Below, in pieces: positions 1-10,100 of a DNA stretch of 64,000 nt. The position numbers were made by a program, and so were the translations under genes. The stretch covers positions 1-64,000 of the forward strand of contig NZ_PDWV01000011.1 of NCBI RefSeq assembly GCF_010093385.1, read 5' to 3'. Source of the DNA: Pseudoxanthomonas mexicana (lineage in GTDB: Bacteria; Pseudomonadota; Gammaproteobacteria; Xanthomonadales; Xanthomonadaceae). How positions within the stretch are numbered: position 1 is the stretch's first letter; every line of letters begins with the position of its first letter. Under the pieces are notes generated by a model. It was not told the origin of the DNA. It saw only the letters and a program-made list of their open reading frames with translations, and did not search any database.

Positions 1-19
1 AGATGGGTATAAGAGACAG
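1..19. other. Residual Tn5/Nextera mosaic-end (adapter) sequence
   Basis: The first 19 bases, AGATGGGTATAAGAGACAG, differ from the Tn5 mosaic end used in Nextera libraries (AGATGTGTATAAGAGACAG) at one position. It lies exactly at base 1, as expected for an untrimmed adapter at a contig end. It also supplies a spurious upstream ATG (position 3) to the first gene. It is very unlikely to be genomic. Confidence 0.85.
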
Positions 20-47
20 GAATCTACCCGTCAGGATGTCGTGCTTC

Positions 48-2234
48 ATGACCACCCGTCTCGCCATCGCGCTCGCCGCGACCCTCGGACTTGCCATGCC
101 CGCCTACAGCCAGGCCGCCACGCCGGCCACCCAGGCCGCCCAGGCCGCCAACCCCTTCTTCGCCGAAAGCCCGCTGCCGCTGCATTACCCTCAGTTCGAC
201 AAGATCAAGGACAGCGACTTCGCACCCGCCTTCGACGCCGGCATGGCCGAGCAGCTGAAGGAGATGGACGCCATCGCCAACAACCCGGCCGCGCCCACGT
301 TCGAGAACACCATCATCGCGATGGAAAAGAGCGGCCAGGTGCTGGACCGCGCCACCACCGTGTTCTTCAACCTGGTCGGCACGGACACCAATGATGCGCG
401 CAACAAGCTGCGCGCGGACTACTCGGCGAAGTTCGCCGCCCACGGCGATGCCATCAGCCTGAACCCCAAGCTGTTCGCCCGCATCAAGGCGCTGTACGAC
501 CAGCGCAACGACCTGGGCCTGGACGCGGAGGGCGTGCGCCTGATCGAGCGCTATCACACCAGCTTCGTGCGCTCCGGCGCCAACCTCAACGACGCCGACA
601 AGGCGACGCTGAAGAAAATGAACGGTGAGCTGGCGTCGCTGGGCACCACCTTCAGCGACAACGTGCTGAAGGAAGTGAACGCCTCGGCGGTCGTCGTCGA
701 CGACGTGAAGCAGCTCGACGGCCTGACCGAAGCGCAGATCGCCACCGCCGCCGAAGTCGCGAAGAAGCGCGGCCTGGAAGGCAAGTACGTGCTGACCCTG
801 CTCAACACTACCGGCCAGCCGCCGGAGTCGCAGCTGACCAACCGCGCCCTGCGCCAGCGTCTGCACGAGGCCTCGGTCGCGCGCGGCAGCCGCGGCGGCG
901 AGTTCGACACCACCGCGCTGGTCTCGCGCATCATGAAGCTGCGTGCCGATCGCGCGAAGCTGCTGGGCTATCCCAACCACGCCGCGTACGGCCTGGAAGA
1001 CCAGACCGCACGCACGCCGGAAGCCGTCAACGCGATGCTGGGCAAGCTGGCACCGGCCGCCGTGGCCAACGCCAAGCGCGAAGCCGCCGACCTGCAGGCG
1101 ATGATCGACCAGGAACAGAAGGCCAAGGGCCAGCCGACCTTCGCCCTCGAGCCGTGGGACTGGGCGTTCTATACCGAAAAGGTCCGCGCCGCGAAGTACG
1201 ACTTCGACGAATCCCAGCTCAAGCCGTACTTCGAGATGAAGAACGTGCTGGAGAACGGCGTGTTCTTCGCCGCCAACCAGCTGTACGGCCTGACGTTCAA
1301 GGAGCGCACCGACCTGCCGAAGTACCACGCCGACACGTGGACCTACGACGTGTTCAACGCCGACGGTTCGCAGCTGGCGATCTTCATCTTCGACCCCTAT
1401 GCGCGCGACTCCAAGCGCGGCGGTGCGTGGATGAACTCCTACGTGTCGCAGTCCGGCCTGACCGGCGACAAGCCGGTGGTCGCCAACCACCTGAACGTGC
1501 CCAAGCCGCCGGCCGGCGAACCCACGCTGATGACGTGGGACGAAGTGACCACCACGTTCCACGAGTTCGGCCACGCGCTGCATGGCATGTTCTCCGACGT
1601 GAAGTACCCGTACTTCAGCGGCACCAGCGTGCCGCGCGACTTCGTCGAGTACCCGTCCCAGGTCAACGAGATGTGGGCCGACTGGCCGTCGGTCCTGGCC
1701 AACTACGCCAAGCACCACAAGACCGGCGAAGCGATGCCGCAGGCGCTGCTGGACAAGGTGATCGCCGCGTCCAAGTTCAACCAGGGCTTCGCCACCACCG
1801 AGTACCTGGGCGCCGCGATGCTGGACCAGCGCTGGCACCAGATCACCGCCGACCAGGTACCGGATGCGGCGGGCGTGATGAAGTTCGAAGCCGATGCGCT
1901 GGCCGCGGACGGCATCAACTACAAGCCGGTGCCGCCGCGCTACAAGACGCCCTACTTCAGCCACATCATGGGCGGCTATTCGGCCGGCTACTACGCCTAC
2001 ATCTGGTCGGAAGTGCTGGACGCCAACAGCGTGGAATGGTTCAAGAACAACGGCGGCCTGAAGCGCGAGAATGGCGACCATTTCCGCAAGACCCTGCTGT
2101 CGCAGGGCGGCAGCCAGGATGCGATGAAGCTGTTCCGCGACTTCGCCGGCCACGATCCGAAGATCGAGCCGCTGCTGGAGAAGCGTGGCCTGACCGCGCC
2201 GGAAGCGGCAACCGCACCCCGACAGGCGCGCTGA
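48..2234 (+). CDS. M3 family metallopeptidase (oligopeptidase A / Dcp-like), exported
   Basis: Zinc endo- or dipeptidyl-carboxypeptidase of family M3 that degrades short peptides. The frame is open from base 3, but codons before 48 include adapter. Starting at ATG 48 gives a clean signal peptide (MTTRLAIALAATLG...YSQA), so the enzyme is probably periplasmic. An AGGA lies 11 nt upstream; ATG 36 is the alternative. About 728 aa, normal for the family. The catalytic HExxH motif is HEFGHALH near residue 505, and the C-terminal part keeps the M3 pattern (HIMGGYSAGYYAYIWSEVLD). A 12-bp GC-rich hairpin follows 31 bases after the stop. Family is certain; Dcp versus OpdA specificity is not resolved. 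Confidence 0.9.
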   Translation: MTTRLAIALAATLGLAMPAYSQAATPATQAAQAANPFFAESPLPLHYPQFDKIKDSDFAPAFDAGMAEQLKEMDAIANNPAAPTFENTIIAMEKSGQVLDRATTVFFNLVGTDTNDARNKLRADYSAKFAAHGDAISLNPKLFARIKALYDQRNDLGLDAEGVRLIERYHTSFVRSGANLNDADKATLKKMNGELASLGTTFSDNVLKEVNASAVVVDDVKQLDGLTEAQIATAAEVAKKRGLEGKYVLTLLNTTGQPPESQLTNRALRQRLHEASVARGSRGGEFDTTALVSRIMKLRADRAKLLGYPNHAAYGLEDQTARTPEAVNAMLGKLAPAAVANAKREAADLQAMIDQEQKAKGQPTFALEPWDWAFYTEKVRAAKYDFDESQLKPYFEMKNVLENGVFFAANQLYGLTFKERTDLPKYHADTWTYDVFNADGSQLAIFIFDPYARDSKRGGAWMNSYVSQSGLTGDKPVVANHLNVPKPPAGEPTLMTWDEVTTTFHEFGHALHGMFSDVKYPYFSGTSVPRDFVEYPSQVNEMWADWPSVLANYAKHHKTGEAMPQALLDKVIAASKFNQGFATTEYLGAAMLDQRWHQITADQVPDAAGVMKFEADALAADGINYKPVPPRYKTPYFSHIMGGYSAGYYAYIWSEVLDANSVEWFKNNGGLKRENGDHFRKTLLSQGGSQDAMKLFRDFAGHDPKIEPLLEKRGLTAPEAATAPRQAR

Positions 2235-2264
2235 GTTCCACGAAGTCGCCATTTACCGGTTGCC

Positions 2265-2292
2265 CACCACGCCACCTTCGGGTGGCGTGGTG
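2265..2292 (+). terminator. Hairpin terminator after the M3 peptidase gene
   Basis: A perfect 12-bp stem (CACCACGCCACC / GGTGGCGTGGTG) with a TTCG loop, followed by CTTTC. The weak T tract makes it a probable rather than classical intrinsic terminator. Confidence 0.6.
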
Positions 2293-2336
2293 CTTTCAGG
2301 GATCGGATGGCGTCAGCGCCGTTGCGGACGAGCGGG

Positions 2337-2382
2337 TTTTCCACAGCGGATGTGGATGACGCGTGCACGAATCTGTGGATAA
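2337..2382. promoter_or_regulatory. Cluster of DnaA-box-like 9-mers
   Basis: One exact DnaA box (TGTGGATAA, 2374-2382, the reverse complement of TTATCCACA) and two one-mismatch boxes (TTTTCCACA at 2337-2345, TGTGGATGA at 2351-2359) lie within 46 bp, in the convergent gap between the M3 peptidase and cbpA. No oriC-associated genes (dnaA, dnaN, rpmH, gyrB) are nearby. Role unknown; chance clustering is possible. Confidence 0.4.
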
Positions 2383-2476
2383 CCGCGTGTCCGCCTTGAA
2401 CGGCGGGCCTGTCAAGATCCATGGCGAAATTTTCGCCACCCTCCGAGAAGCCGCGGAAACGGGGCCACGTGTCGCC

Positions 2477-3364
2477 TTACGCGTTTCCGAACGCCTTGCC
2501 CAGCGCGGCGTAGGCCTTGCGCTGCTCGTCGGTGTCCGCGCGCGGCGCGGTGACTTCCAGCTCGACGATCTGGTCGCCGGGCGGCGTGCCGGGCAGGCCG
2601 CGTCCGCGCAGGCGGAGCTTGCGGCCGGTATCCGAGTCCGGCGGGATCTTCAGGTCCACCGCACCGCCCAGGGTGGGCACGCTGAGCGTGGCACCCAAGG
2701 CCGCCTGCCAGGGCGTCAGCGACAGCACGTGGATGATGTTGCGGCCATCCACTTCGAACTGCGGATGCGGCGCGTACTCCACCTCCAGCAGCAGGTTGCC
2801 ACCCTGGCTGCCCTGCCCGGCCAGACGGATCACCTGCCCGGGCTTGACGCCGGTCGGCACCCGCACGTCGAGCTGGCGCCCATTGACGTTCACCCGCACG
2901 CTGCCGCCGTCGTGCACCGCCTGCAGCGGTACCGCCAGCTTGGCGCGCGAGTCGCGCGGTCCCTGCGGTCCCCGTTGCGAAGGTGCCTCCGCCCGGCCGC
3001 GCCGGCCGAACAGGCCCTCGAAGAAGTCGCTGAATCCGCCGCTGCCGCCACCGGCACCGCCGAAGATCTCTTCGAAATCGAACTCCTGCGCGCCGGGACC
3101 ACCGCGCCCGAAATCGGGCGGCGGACGGAACTCCTCGCCCGGCCGGTAGCCGCGCGCCCGCAGCTGGTCGTAGGCCGCACGCTTCTGCGGGTCGCGCAGG
3201 GCCTCGTAGGCCTCGTTGACCGCCTTGAACTGCTCTTCGGCGCCGGGCTCCTTGCTGCCATCCGGGTGGTACTTGCGGGCCAGGCGGCGATAGGCCGTCT
3301 TGATCTCGGCATCGCCCGCGGAAGGCTCCACGCCCAGCACCGCGTAATAGTCTTTGAACTGCAT
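2477..3364 (-). CDS. cbpA: CbpA-like DnaJ co-chaperone / curved DNA-binding protein
   Basis: 295 aa type II J-domain protein that would stimulate the DnaK ATPase; CbpA also binds curved DNA in E. coli. The N-terminal J domain (residues 5-70) has the HPD motif (ARKYHPDGS). A Gly/Phe-rich linker (about 85-130, DFEEIFGGAGGGSGGFSDFF) follows, then two DnaJ C-terminal beta domains. There is no CxxCxGxG zinc finger, which separates it from DnaJ. It is transcribed toward the M3 gene and lies downstream of the hsp20 gene on the same strand, so the two may form a proteostasis pair. No CIRCE or sigma-32 promoter was identified. Confidence 0.9.
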   Translation of the reverse strand: MQFKDYYAVLGVEPSAGDAEIKTAYRRLARKYHPDGSKEPGAEEQFKAVNEAYEALRDPQKRAAYDQLRARGYRPGEEFRPPPDFGRGGPGAQEFDFEEIFGGAGGGSGGFSDFFEGLFGRRGRAEAPSQRGPQGPRDSRAKLAVPLQAVHDGGSVRVNVNGRQLDVRVPTGVKPGQVIRLAGQGSQGGNLLLEVEYAPHPQFEVDGRNIIHVLSLTPWQAALGATLSVPTLGGAVDLKIPPDSDTGRKLRLRGRGLPGTPPGDQIVELEVTAPRADTDEQRKAYAALGKAFGNA

Positions 3365-3497
3365 GGGATCTCCGCACGATCACGCGGACACCCTGCAGGC
3401 AGGGCGTCCGGAAAGAAAAGGCCCGCGACGCGGGCGCCACGGGCCGATTCTATCGCTCCGCCCGCCAGCCCGCCGTGTCGGCGACGGGCCGCGGCAG

Positions 3498-3941
3498 TCA
3501 CTGCACCTGGATGCGGCGCGGCGTCGTCTCGGGCTTCTTGGGGATGTCGATCTGCAGCACACCGTGCCTGCCGGTGGCGGGGATGCCGTCGGGATTGGCG
3601 CTGTCGGGCAGCGAGAAGCGGCGGGAGAAGGTGCCGTAGACGCGCTCGACGCGGGAGCAGCGGGTGCCCTCGTCCTTCTTCTCCGCCGCACGTTCGCCGC
3701 GCAGGGTCAGGATGCCCTTGTCCATGTGGATCTCGATGTCCTTCGGGTCCACGCCCGGAATGTCGGCCAGGATCACGAAACGGTCGTTGTCCTCGCGGAT
3801 ATCCACGCGCGGCGCCCACTGGCTGGTCACCACGTTGGACTGGTCGGCGTCGGCCTCGCCCAGGAAACGGTCGAAGACCTGCTTGATCTCGTCCTGCAGG
3901 CCACGGGCGTTGCCCCACGGGTTGTACTGCACGATGCTCAT
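3498..3941 (-). CDS. Hsp20/alpha-crystallin small heat-shock protein
   Basis: 147 aa ATP-independent holdase. The frame is open further upstream, but ATG 3941 is chosen because AGAGGAGAT precedes it at good spacing. The N-terminal MSIVQYNPWG type is usual for proteobacterial Hsp20. The alpha-crystallin domain spans about residues 40-135 (PRVDIREDNDRFVILADIPG ... GTFSRRFSLP), with a GVLQIDIPK strand near the C-terminus. The C-terminal I-x-V element appears as IQVQ. Confidence 0.9.
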   Translation of the reverse strand: MSIVQYNPWGNARGLQDEIKQVFDRFLGEADADQSNVVTSQWAPRVDIREDNDRFVILADIPGVDPKDIEIHMDKGILTLRGERAAEKKDEGTRCSRVERVYGTFSRRFSLPDSANPDGIPATGRHGVLQIDIPKKPETTPRRIQVQ

Positions 3942-4089
3942 GTCGGTATCTCCTCTTGGAAATGGCGCCGGGCGTACCGTCGCCGATGAGCGGAACATAG
4001 GCTCGCCCGCACGTCTTTCAAGATCGTCACGGGCCGGCCACGGGGACGCGCTACACTGCATTCAGTTTCCGTCCACACAAGGCACCCCC

Positions 4090-4569
4090 ATGAGCATCCA
4101 GGTTGGCGAACGCATTCCCGAGGTGACCCTCAAGCGCATCCGCGAGGGGGTCGAGACGGTGGACACCACCACGCTGTTCGATGGCCGCAAGGCGGTGCTG
4201 TTCGCCGTCCCCGGTGCCTTCACCCCCACCTGCTCGGAAAAGCACCTGCCCAGTTACGTGCAGCACTTCGACGACTTCCGCAGCCGCGGCATCGAGGTGT
4301 TCTGCGTGTCGGTCAACGATCCGTTCGTGATGCAGGCCTGGGGCAAGACCCAGCATGTGCCGGATGGCCTGCAGATGCTGGCCGACGGCAACGCCGACCT
4401 CGCCAAGGCCCTCGGCCTGGAAATGGACGCCAGCGCCTATGGCATGGGCATCCGCGCCAAGCGCTTCGCGCTGTACGTGGAAGACGGCGTGGTCAAGAAC
4501 GTTTTCGTGGAAGCGCCCGGCGAGTACAAGGTTTCCGGTGCGGAGCACGTGCTGGAACAGATCGGCTGA
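4090..4569 (+). CDS. Peroxiredoxin of the Prx5/AhpE-like (redoxin) family
   Basis: 159 aa thiol peroxidase reducing hydrogen and organic peroxides. The active-site block PGAFTPTCSEKHLPSY (around residues 41-56) contains the peroxidatic Cys in the family PxxxTxxC motif; downstream VFCVSVNDPFVMQAWG is typical of Prx5 proteins, which usually use glutathione or thioredoxin. The only other Cys is in VFCVS, so it may work as a 1-Cys enzyme. Divergent from hsp20, with about 150 bp between start codons. No glutaredoxin domain is fused. Confidence 0.92.
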   Translation: MSIQVGERIPEVTLKRIREGVETVDTTTLFDGRKAVLFAVPGAFTPTCSEKHLPSYVQHFDDFRSRGIEVFCVSVNDPFVMQAWGKTQHVPDGLQMLADGNADLAKALGLEMDASAYGMGIRAKRFALYVEDGVVKNVFVEAPGEYKVSGAEHVLEQIG

Positions 4570-4595
4570 GTCAACGCGCCTCTCACCGCGTGTCC

Positions 4596-4670
4596 TGTAG
4601 GAGCGCCCTCGGGCGCGATGCCTTTCGCCAATGCTGCGGAAAAGCATCGCGGGCACGGCCCGCGCCTACA
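4596..4670. repeat. REP-like extragenic palindrome (TGTAGGAGCG type)
   Basis: An imperfect inverted repeat bounded by TGTAGGAGCGCCC and GCCCGCGCCTACA, with GCGATGC/GCATCGC forming the inner stem. It lies in the convergent gap between the peroxiredoxin gene and pbpC. TGTAGGAGCG...CCTACA elements are dispersed extragenic palindromes in Pseudomonas and Xanthomonadaceae. It may also help terminate both genes. Confidence 0.65.
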
Positions 4671-4692
4671 AGATTGCGTGCTTTCTGCCGCC

Positions 4693-7044
4693 CTACCGCA
4701 ACACGTTGAACCGCACCCGCGTCCATGCGCCGCTGTCGGCCAGCGCGGTGAGCTGGTGTGTGCCGGTCTCGGTGAAATCCTGCTGGAACGCCTGCGCACC
4801 CCGCGTCTCCGCGATCCAGCGGCCATCCAGCAACCACTGCACGCGCGCATCGGTGCCCAGTGCGCGCAACTGCAGTCGGACGCCATGCTCGCTGCCGGGC
4901 GCGCGGGCCAGCGTGGCAAGATCGTTGAGCCCCTCGATACGCAGTTCCTCGACCGCATCGCGACCGTCGGGCTGGCAGTCCGGGGACAAGGGCGGCAGCC
5001 GCGACGCCGCCCGCTCGCGCGCGGGCAGCCACGGCGACGCCAATGCCGGCCAGCGCGAGATCTCCGTACTGCGCACGTCATGCGGGCGCGCGCACTCGCC
5101 GGAAAGACGCAGACCGGTCCGCGCATCCACCTCGAACCGCTCGCGGCCGGCGCTCCACAGGCGTGCGTCGCGTTCTGCGAATGTAGGCGGCACATTGCCA
5201 CCCAGTGTCCACGCATCGCGCCTGCGCTGGCAGAGTTGCGGCGCTTCCGCTTCCGCCTGGGTGCCCAGCGGCCAGCAGATGGCGTGCTCGGCCACCTCGG
5301 CGGGAGGAGGGGTCGGACCCGAATCGCCCTGCCCGCGCGGCAGGCTGTCGATCACTTCGAACATCAACGGCAGCGCCGTCACCGCGCCGTACTGCCCCGG
5401 CAAGGGCGTGCCGTCGGGCCTGCCCACCCACACGCCTACCGTGTAGCGCCGCGTCGCGCCCAGAGCCCAGGCATCGCGGAAGCCATAGCTGGTACCGGTC
5501 TTCCACGCCACGCGGGGCCGGCTGCCGGTGTCCAGCACGCCGCCGCCGTAACCGGGGCGCGGGTGCGCCTCCAGTATTTCGCGGATGATCCACGCACCGC
5601 CGGGCGACAGCAGGCGCCGATCGGACGAAGGATCCTGCGCCGTGTAGCGGACGCGGCCCGACAGGCCACCTCGATTGAGCGCCGCATACGCACCCACCAG
5701 ATCCTCCAGCCGCGCACCGGTACCGCCGAGGATCAGCGAAAGGTTGGGCTGCGCGCCGCGTGGATAGCGCAGCGTCAAGCCGTTGTTCGCCAGTCGCGCG
5801 GAGAACCGCGCCGGCCCCACGCGATCCAGCAGGTCCACCGCCGGCACGTTGAGCGACAGCCGCAGCGCATCGGCCGCGCTGACCGGGCCGTTGAAGGCGG
5901 CGTCGAAGTTGCCCGGCCGGTAGCCGCCGAACGACTGCGGCGCATCGACCAGCAGGCTTTCGGAATGGATCAGCCCATCGTCCAGCGCCAGGCCGTACAG
6001 GAACGGCTTCAGCGTCGAGCCGGGTGAACGCCACGCCTGCACCATGTCCACATGCCCCAGCCGTTCGCGATCAGCGAACGCCACCGAGCCGACGTACGCA
6101 CGCGCCTCCATCGTGGCGTTGTCGACCACCAGCAGTGCCGCGGACGTGCGTGCGGGCCAGGAGGAGAAGTAGCCCTGCACGCGCTCTTCCAGCGTGCGCT
6201 GCAGGCCCGCGTCGAGGGTCGACGTGATGCGCGGCGCGCGCGGCTGCTGGCGGCGCAGGCGTTCGGCCAGCAGCGCGGCGCTCAGGGGCGCCTGCAGGCG
6301 GCGGGCGACGACAGGCTCGATACGGGCGTCGTCGACCTGCGCCTTCGACCACACGCCGAGATCAACCATGCGTTGCAGCACCTTGTCGCGTGCCACCCTG
6401 GCCGCGTCCGGATGACGGTCGGGGCGCAGCCGGCTGGGCGACTGCGGCAGCACCGCCAGCAGGGCGGCTTCGGCATGCGAAAGCCGCGACGCAGGTTTGC
6501 CCAGATAGGCCCAGCTGGCCGCGTCCACGCCTTCGATGGTGCCACCGAACGGTGCGCGCTCCAGATAGAGCGTCAGGATCTCGCGCTTGGACAGATGCGC
6601 TTCCAGCTGCATGGCGCGCAGCATCTGCTTGGCCTTGCCCCATGGCGTGCGCGAATGCCGGTCCAGCATGCGCGCCACCTGCATGGTCAGCGTGGAACCG
6701 CCTGAAACTACCCGTCCATGGCGGACGAACTGGCCGGCCGCGCGCATCAGCGCCCAGGGGTTGATGCCGGGGTGCTTCCAGAACCAGCGGTCTTCGTAGT
6801 TCAGCAGTGCCTGCAGGTAGAGCGGCGACACCGTGTCCGGCGACGCGGGATAGCGCCAGACCCCGTCGCGGTCAGCGAAGGCGCGCAGCGGCGTGCCGTC
6901 GCGCGCGACGACCAGCGTGCTGGTGTCGCGTGTCTTGGGCAATGGGGGCGGGAAGCAGAAATCGAGGACCAGCAGCGCAACAAGCACGGTGACGGTGGCC
7001 CAGCGCAGCCAGGTCAACAGCTCGGGGAAACGTCGCTTCTGCAT
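4693..7044 (-). CDS. pbpC: Penicillin-binding protein 1C (bifunctional murein synthase)
   Basis: 783 aa inner-membrane peptidoglycan synthase. One N-terminal membrane anchor (residues 15-33) is followed by a GT51 transglycosylase domain with catalytic Glu in NYEDRWFWKHPG and the GGSTLTMQVAR motif. The transpeptidase domain has SxxK (PGSTLKPF), SxN (SLNVP) and KTG (KTGTSYGFRDAW). A beta-rich C-terminal biPBP_C domain ends the protein. It lies downstream of the alpha-2-macroglobulin gene on the same strand, the classic pbpC-yfhM pair, where the macroglobulin is thought to trap proteases when the wall is breached and PBP1C to repair it. Confidence 0.95.
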   Translation of the reverse strand: MQKRRFPELLTWLRWATVTVLVALLVLDFCFPPPLPKTRDTSTLVVARDGTPLRAFADRDGVWRYPASPDTVSPLYLQALLNYEDRWFWKHPGINPWALMRAAGQFVRHGRVVSGGSTLTMQVARMLDRHSRTPWGKAKQMLRAMQLEAHLSKREILTLYLERAPFGGTIEGVDAASWAYLGKPASRLSHAEAALLAVLPQSPSRLRPDRHPDAARVARDKVLQRMVDLGVWSKAQVDDARIEPVVARRLQAPLSAALLAERLRRQQPRAPRITSTLDAGLQRTLEERVQGYFSSWPARTSAALLVVDNATMEARAYVGSVAFADRERLGHVDMVQAWRSPGSTLKPFLYGLALDDGLIHSESLLVDAPQSFGGYRPGNFDAAFNGPVSAADALRLSLNVPAVDLLDRVGPARFSARLANNGLTLRYPRGAQPNLSLILGGTGARLEDLVGAYAALNRGGLSGRVRYTAQDPSSDRRLLSPGGAWIIREILEAHPRPGYGGGVLDTGSRPRVAWKTGTSYGFRDAWALGATRRYTVGVWVGRPDGTPLPGQYGAVTALPLMFEVIDSLPRGQGDSGPTPPPAEVAEHAICWPLGTQAEAEAPQLCQRRRDAWTLGGNVPPTFAERDARLWSAGRERFEVDARTGLRLSGECARPHDVRSTEISRWPALASPWLPARERAASRLPPLSPDCQPDGRDAVEELRIEGLNDLATLARAPGSEHGVRLQLRALGTDARVQWLLDGRWIAETRGAQAFQQDFTETGTHQLTALADSGAWTRVRFNVLR

Positions 7045-7072
7045 GGAGGGTTGTCGCGCTGCGTAGGGCCAT

Positions 7073-7133
7073 GGGAGCGACGTCAGTCGCGATGAGGTTC
7101 ATAGGCAATCCCGTCGCGACTCACGTCGCTCCC
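7073..7133. repeat. Extragenic inverted repeat between pbpC and the A2M gene
   Basis: GGGAGCGACGTCAGTCGCGA and its near-complement TCGCGACTCACGTCGCTCCC enclose a ~20-nt loop. It is related in style to the repeat at 4596-4670 and is probably another REP family member. In the pbpC leader it could form mRNA secondary structure. Confidence 0.6.
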
Positions 7134-7185
7134 ACGGCGACCATGGATGCGGCCCTTCTCCCCGCGTGCGGGGAGAAGGAAAACA

Positions 7186-10100
7186 TCACGGCTGTACCAC
7201 CGTGATCGTCGCCGGCGAGGCCTTGCCGACACCGCGGATGTCCGGCCGGTACATGTCCTCCACCAACGACGGCGGCACGGTGTAGGTACCGGGCGTCACC
7301 GCGCGGACCAGGTAGAACACCTTGGCGGTGTCGCCACGATCCAGTTTCAGAGCGGCCACGTAGCGGTCGTCGCGGAACTCCTCGTGCTTGACGTCCGCGG
7401 CGCTGCCACGGTCGCTGATGGCGATGCCATCCAACACGACTTCGGCCCATTGCTTGGCGTCGCCCAGGTTGAAGTTTTCGATCTCCAGCCCCGCCGGCAA
7501 CAGGTCCGTGAACAGCGCATCCGGCATGGCGACGTTGGCGGTGATGCCGACGCGGACGATCAGCGCCTCGCCTTCCTTCAGCGTGCCGCCTTTCCACTCC
7601 TTGCCATCCGTCGTGTAGTAGCGACGCTCGATGCCGATCTGCCGATTGTCCGGCGCCGGCGCGCTGCGCGGGATGCCGGCCACGTCCAGCGAGGCGTACA
7701 GCGGCGGCGAACCCTCGGGCACGAAGCGCAGGCCACGGGCCAGCGCGGCGTGGTCGACGCTGCGGCCGAACAGGCGGACCGGTGCGACGGCTTCCGCATC
7801 ACCACCGATGCTCCACTGGCCGGACACCAGCTTCTTCTGGTCGACCATCAGCGCCTTGCCCAGGCGCGCCAGCGCCACCTGCTCCTGCGTGCTCAGCCAC
7901 AGCCAGCCGCTGTTGCGGCGCGCATCCAGTTCACGCCCCAACGAGATGGCGCGACGGTCGAACTCCGGTTTGGCCAGCTTGCGTTCGTGCACCAGCGCGA
8001 TCATCAGGGCGTCGTCGCGCAGCTTCGTGCCGTAGTCGCCCAGGTAATCCGGCCGGTCGCCGGTCCTGGCGAAGCCTTCGGTGATCGCCTTGGCGCCCCG
8101 CGTCTTGTCGCCCTGCAGCGACAACGCGATGCCCAGGTGCACCAGCGGCAAGCCGGTCAAGCTCTTGCCGCGCTCGTTGTCGTACAACGCGCGCAGCGTA
8201 CCCAGCGGCGCCCGGTTCACGCGTGCCAGCACGTAGCCTGCGTACGCCTGGTTGGCGAACTTGAGGTGGTCGCGCCGGTCGTAACCGTAGAACTGCGCGC
8301 CACCGGCCAGCAAATCCTCGTTGAGGCGCGTGAGTGCCTTCTGCAGCACCGCGTCCGGCACGGCGAAGCCGCCTTCGCGCGCGTCCAGCAGGAACTCGGC
8401 GATGTACGGCGTCAGGCCCGGGTTGACGTAGTCGTCGTCGCCCCACATCGAGAAGTGACCGTTGGAAACCTGCATCGAGGCCAGGCGCCCGAACGCGCCC
8501 TCCATGCGCTCACGACGCTTCTTGGCGTCCAGACCGTCGATGCCCAGCATCTTCGCCGTGGCGTCATCCAGTTCCAGCGCCGCATAGCCCTTGCTGGTCG
8601 TCTGTTCCGCGCAGCCGTATGGGTATTCCAGCGCACCCTTCAGGGCACTGGCGAACGGGATCGGCGGCAGCGCGCTGACCGTCATCCGCGCCGTCACCGA
8701 GCCCGGCATCAGCCCATCGGCAAAGCCCGCGCCCATCTCCACAGGCGCCAGGCTGTCCAGCACCTGCGTGCGCGAGCGCAGCACCGCCGGCCAGCCCGCA
8801 CGTACCGGCACGTCGTAGCGGCGGTCGACCTTGAAGCCGTTGCCCTCCACGCGCACGCGCACCTTCGCCGTGGTGTAGCCCTCGTCCGCCGTGACCGGGA
8901 ATGTCAGCGTGCGCTTGGCGTCCACCGCCAGGTCGGTGGTCCTGCTGCCTTCGCCGATGTCGAGCGGACCCTCACCGTTCACCATTACCTTGAACACGCC
9001 GGCCTTGCCGGTGAAGTTCTGCACGTCCAGCGTCACCGTGCTCCTGTCGCCCGGTGCGAGCACGCGCGGCAGGCTGGCCTCGGCCACGATCGGCGCGCGT
9101 ACCACGGTCTCGCGATCGCGGTTGCCGTAACGCGTGTCCGAGTACACCAGCGCCGAGACGCGCAACGTACCGTTGAAGTCCGGCACCTTCAGCGCGACGC
9201 GCGCATTGCCCTTGCCGTCCAGCTTCACCGGCCCGGAGAACAGGTCCACGGTCTGAACACGCGAGGTCGGCCGCTTCGCCTGCGGCCAGGCCGACAATGC
9301 CATGTCGCCGCCGAAGCGGATCTTCGCGCTGCCGCCTTCGAAACTCTCGATCACGCGCCCGTAGATGTCGTAGGCATCGACCCCAAACCGGCGCTGCGCG
9401 AAGAACTGCGCGTTCGCATCCGGGACCGGGAAGCGGGTGATGTTGAGGATGCCCACGTCCACCGCGGACACGGTGACGTGCGCCAGCTGTCCCGCAAGCT
9501 CGGGCACGCTGACGGTGACCGGCAGGTTCTGTTCCGGTCGCATCTGCTTCGGTACCGACAACCCGACGGCGACACGACGGTCGCGACGATCCATCGGCAC
9601 ATGCACCACGCCGACGGCGCGTGCAGGCGTGATCTTGCTGGGGGCCGAACCGCCACGGAACACCAGCGCGGTGACGTAGACATCGTGCCGTTCCCAGTCC
9701 TTGGTCACCGGAATGGAGAACGTGCTGCCCGGCTTGGCATCGATCGCCTGCACGTACAGCATGCGGTCGCTCTCGACCATCAGCAGACCCTTGCCCGCAT
9801 GCGGCGGCGTGACGGTCACCTTCAGCGTGTCGCCGGCCTTGTAGCCGGTCCTGTCCAGCGCCAGCTTGACCTTGTCGGGGCGCGCATCCAGTCCGCGGTT
9901 CTGGTCGTCCCAGCTCCAGCCGGCGCGGAACGGGTAGCGCGTGGTCAGGCCAGTGGCAGGATCGAACACGTCCAGCCGGTATTCGCCCCACTCCACCGGG
10001 AAATCGATCTTCGATGCACCCGCGCCCACGTCCAGCGTGCGCGTGTCCTTGTTCTCGAAACGGCGGGTGAAGTCGTAATCCCAGCCACCGTCCTCGTCGT

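Noticed and set aside
24..2252. 742-aa antisense ORF over the M3 peptidase gene
   Set aside because: It is a GC-rich shadow frame: no domain, low-complexity Arg/Val/Gly composition, and the + strand has a clear HExxH peptidase.
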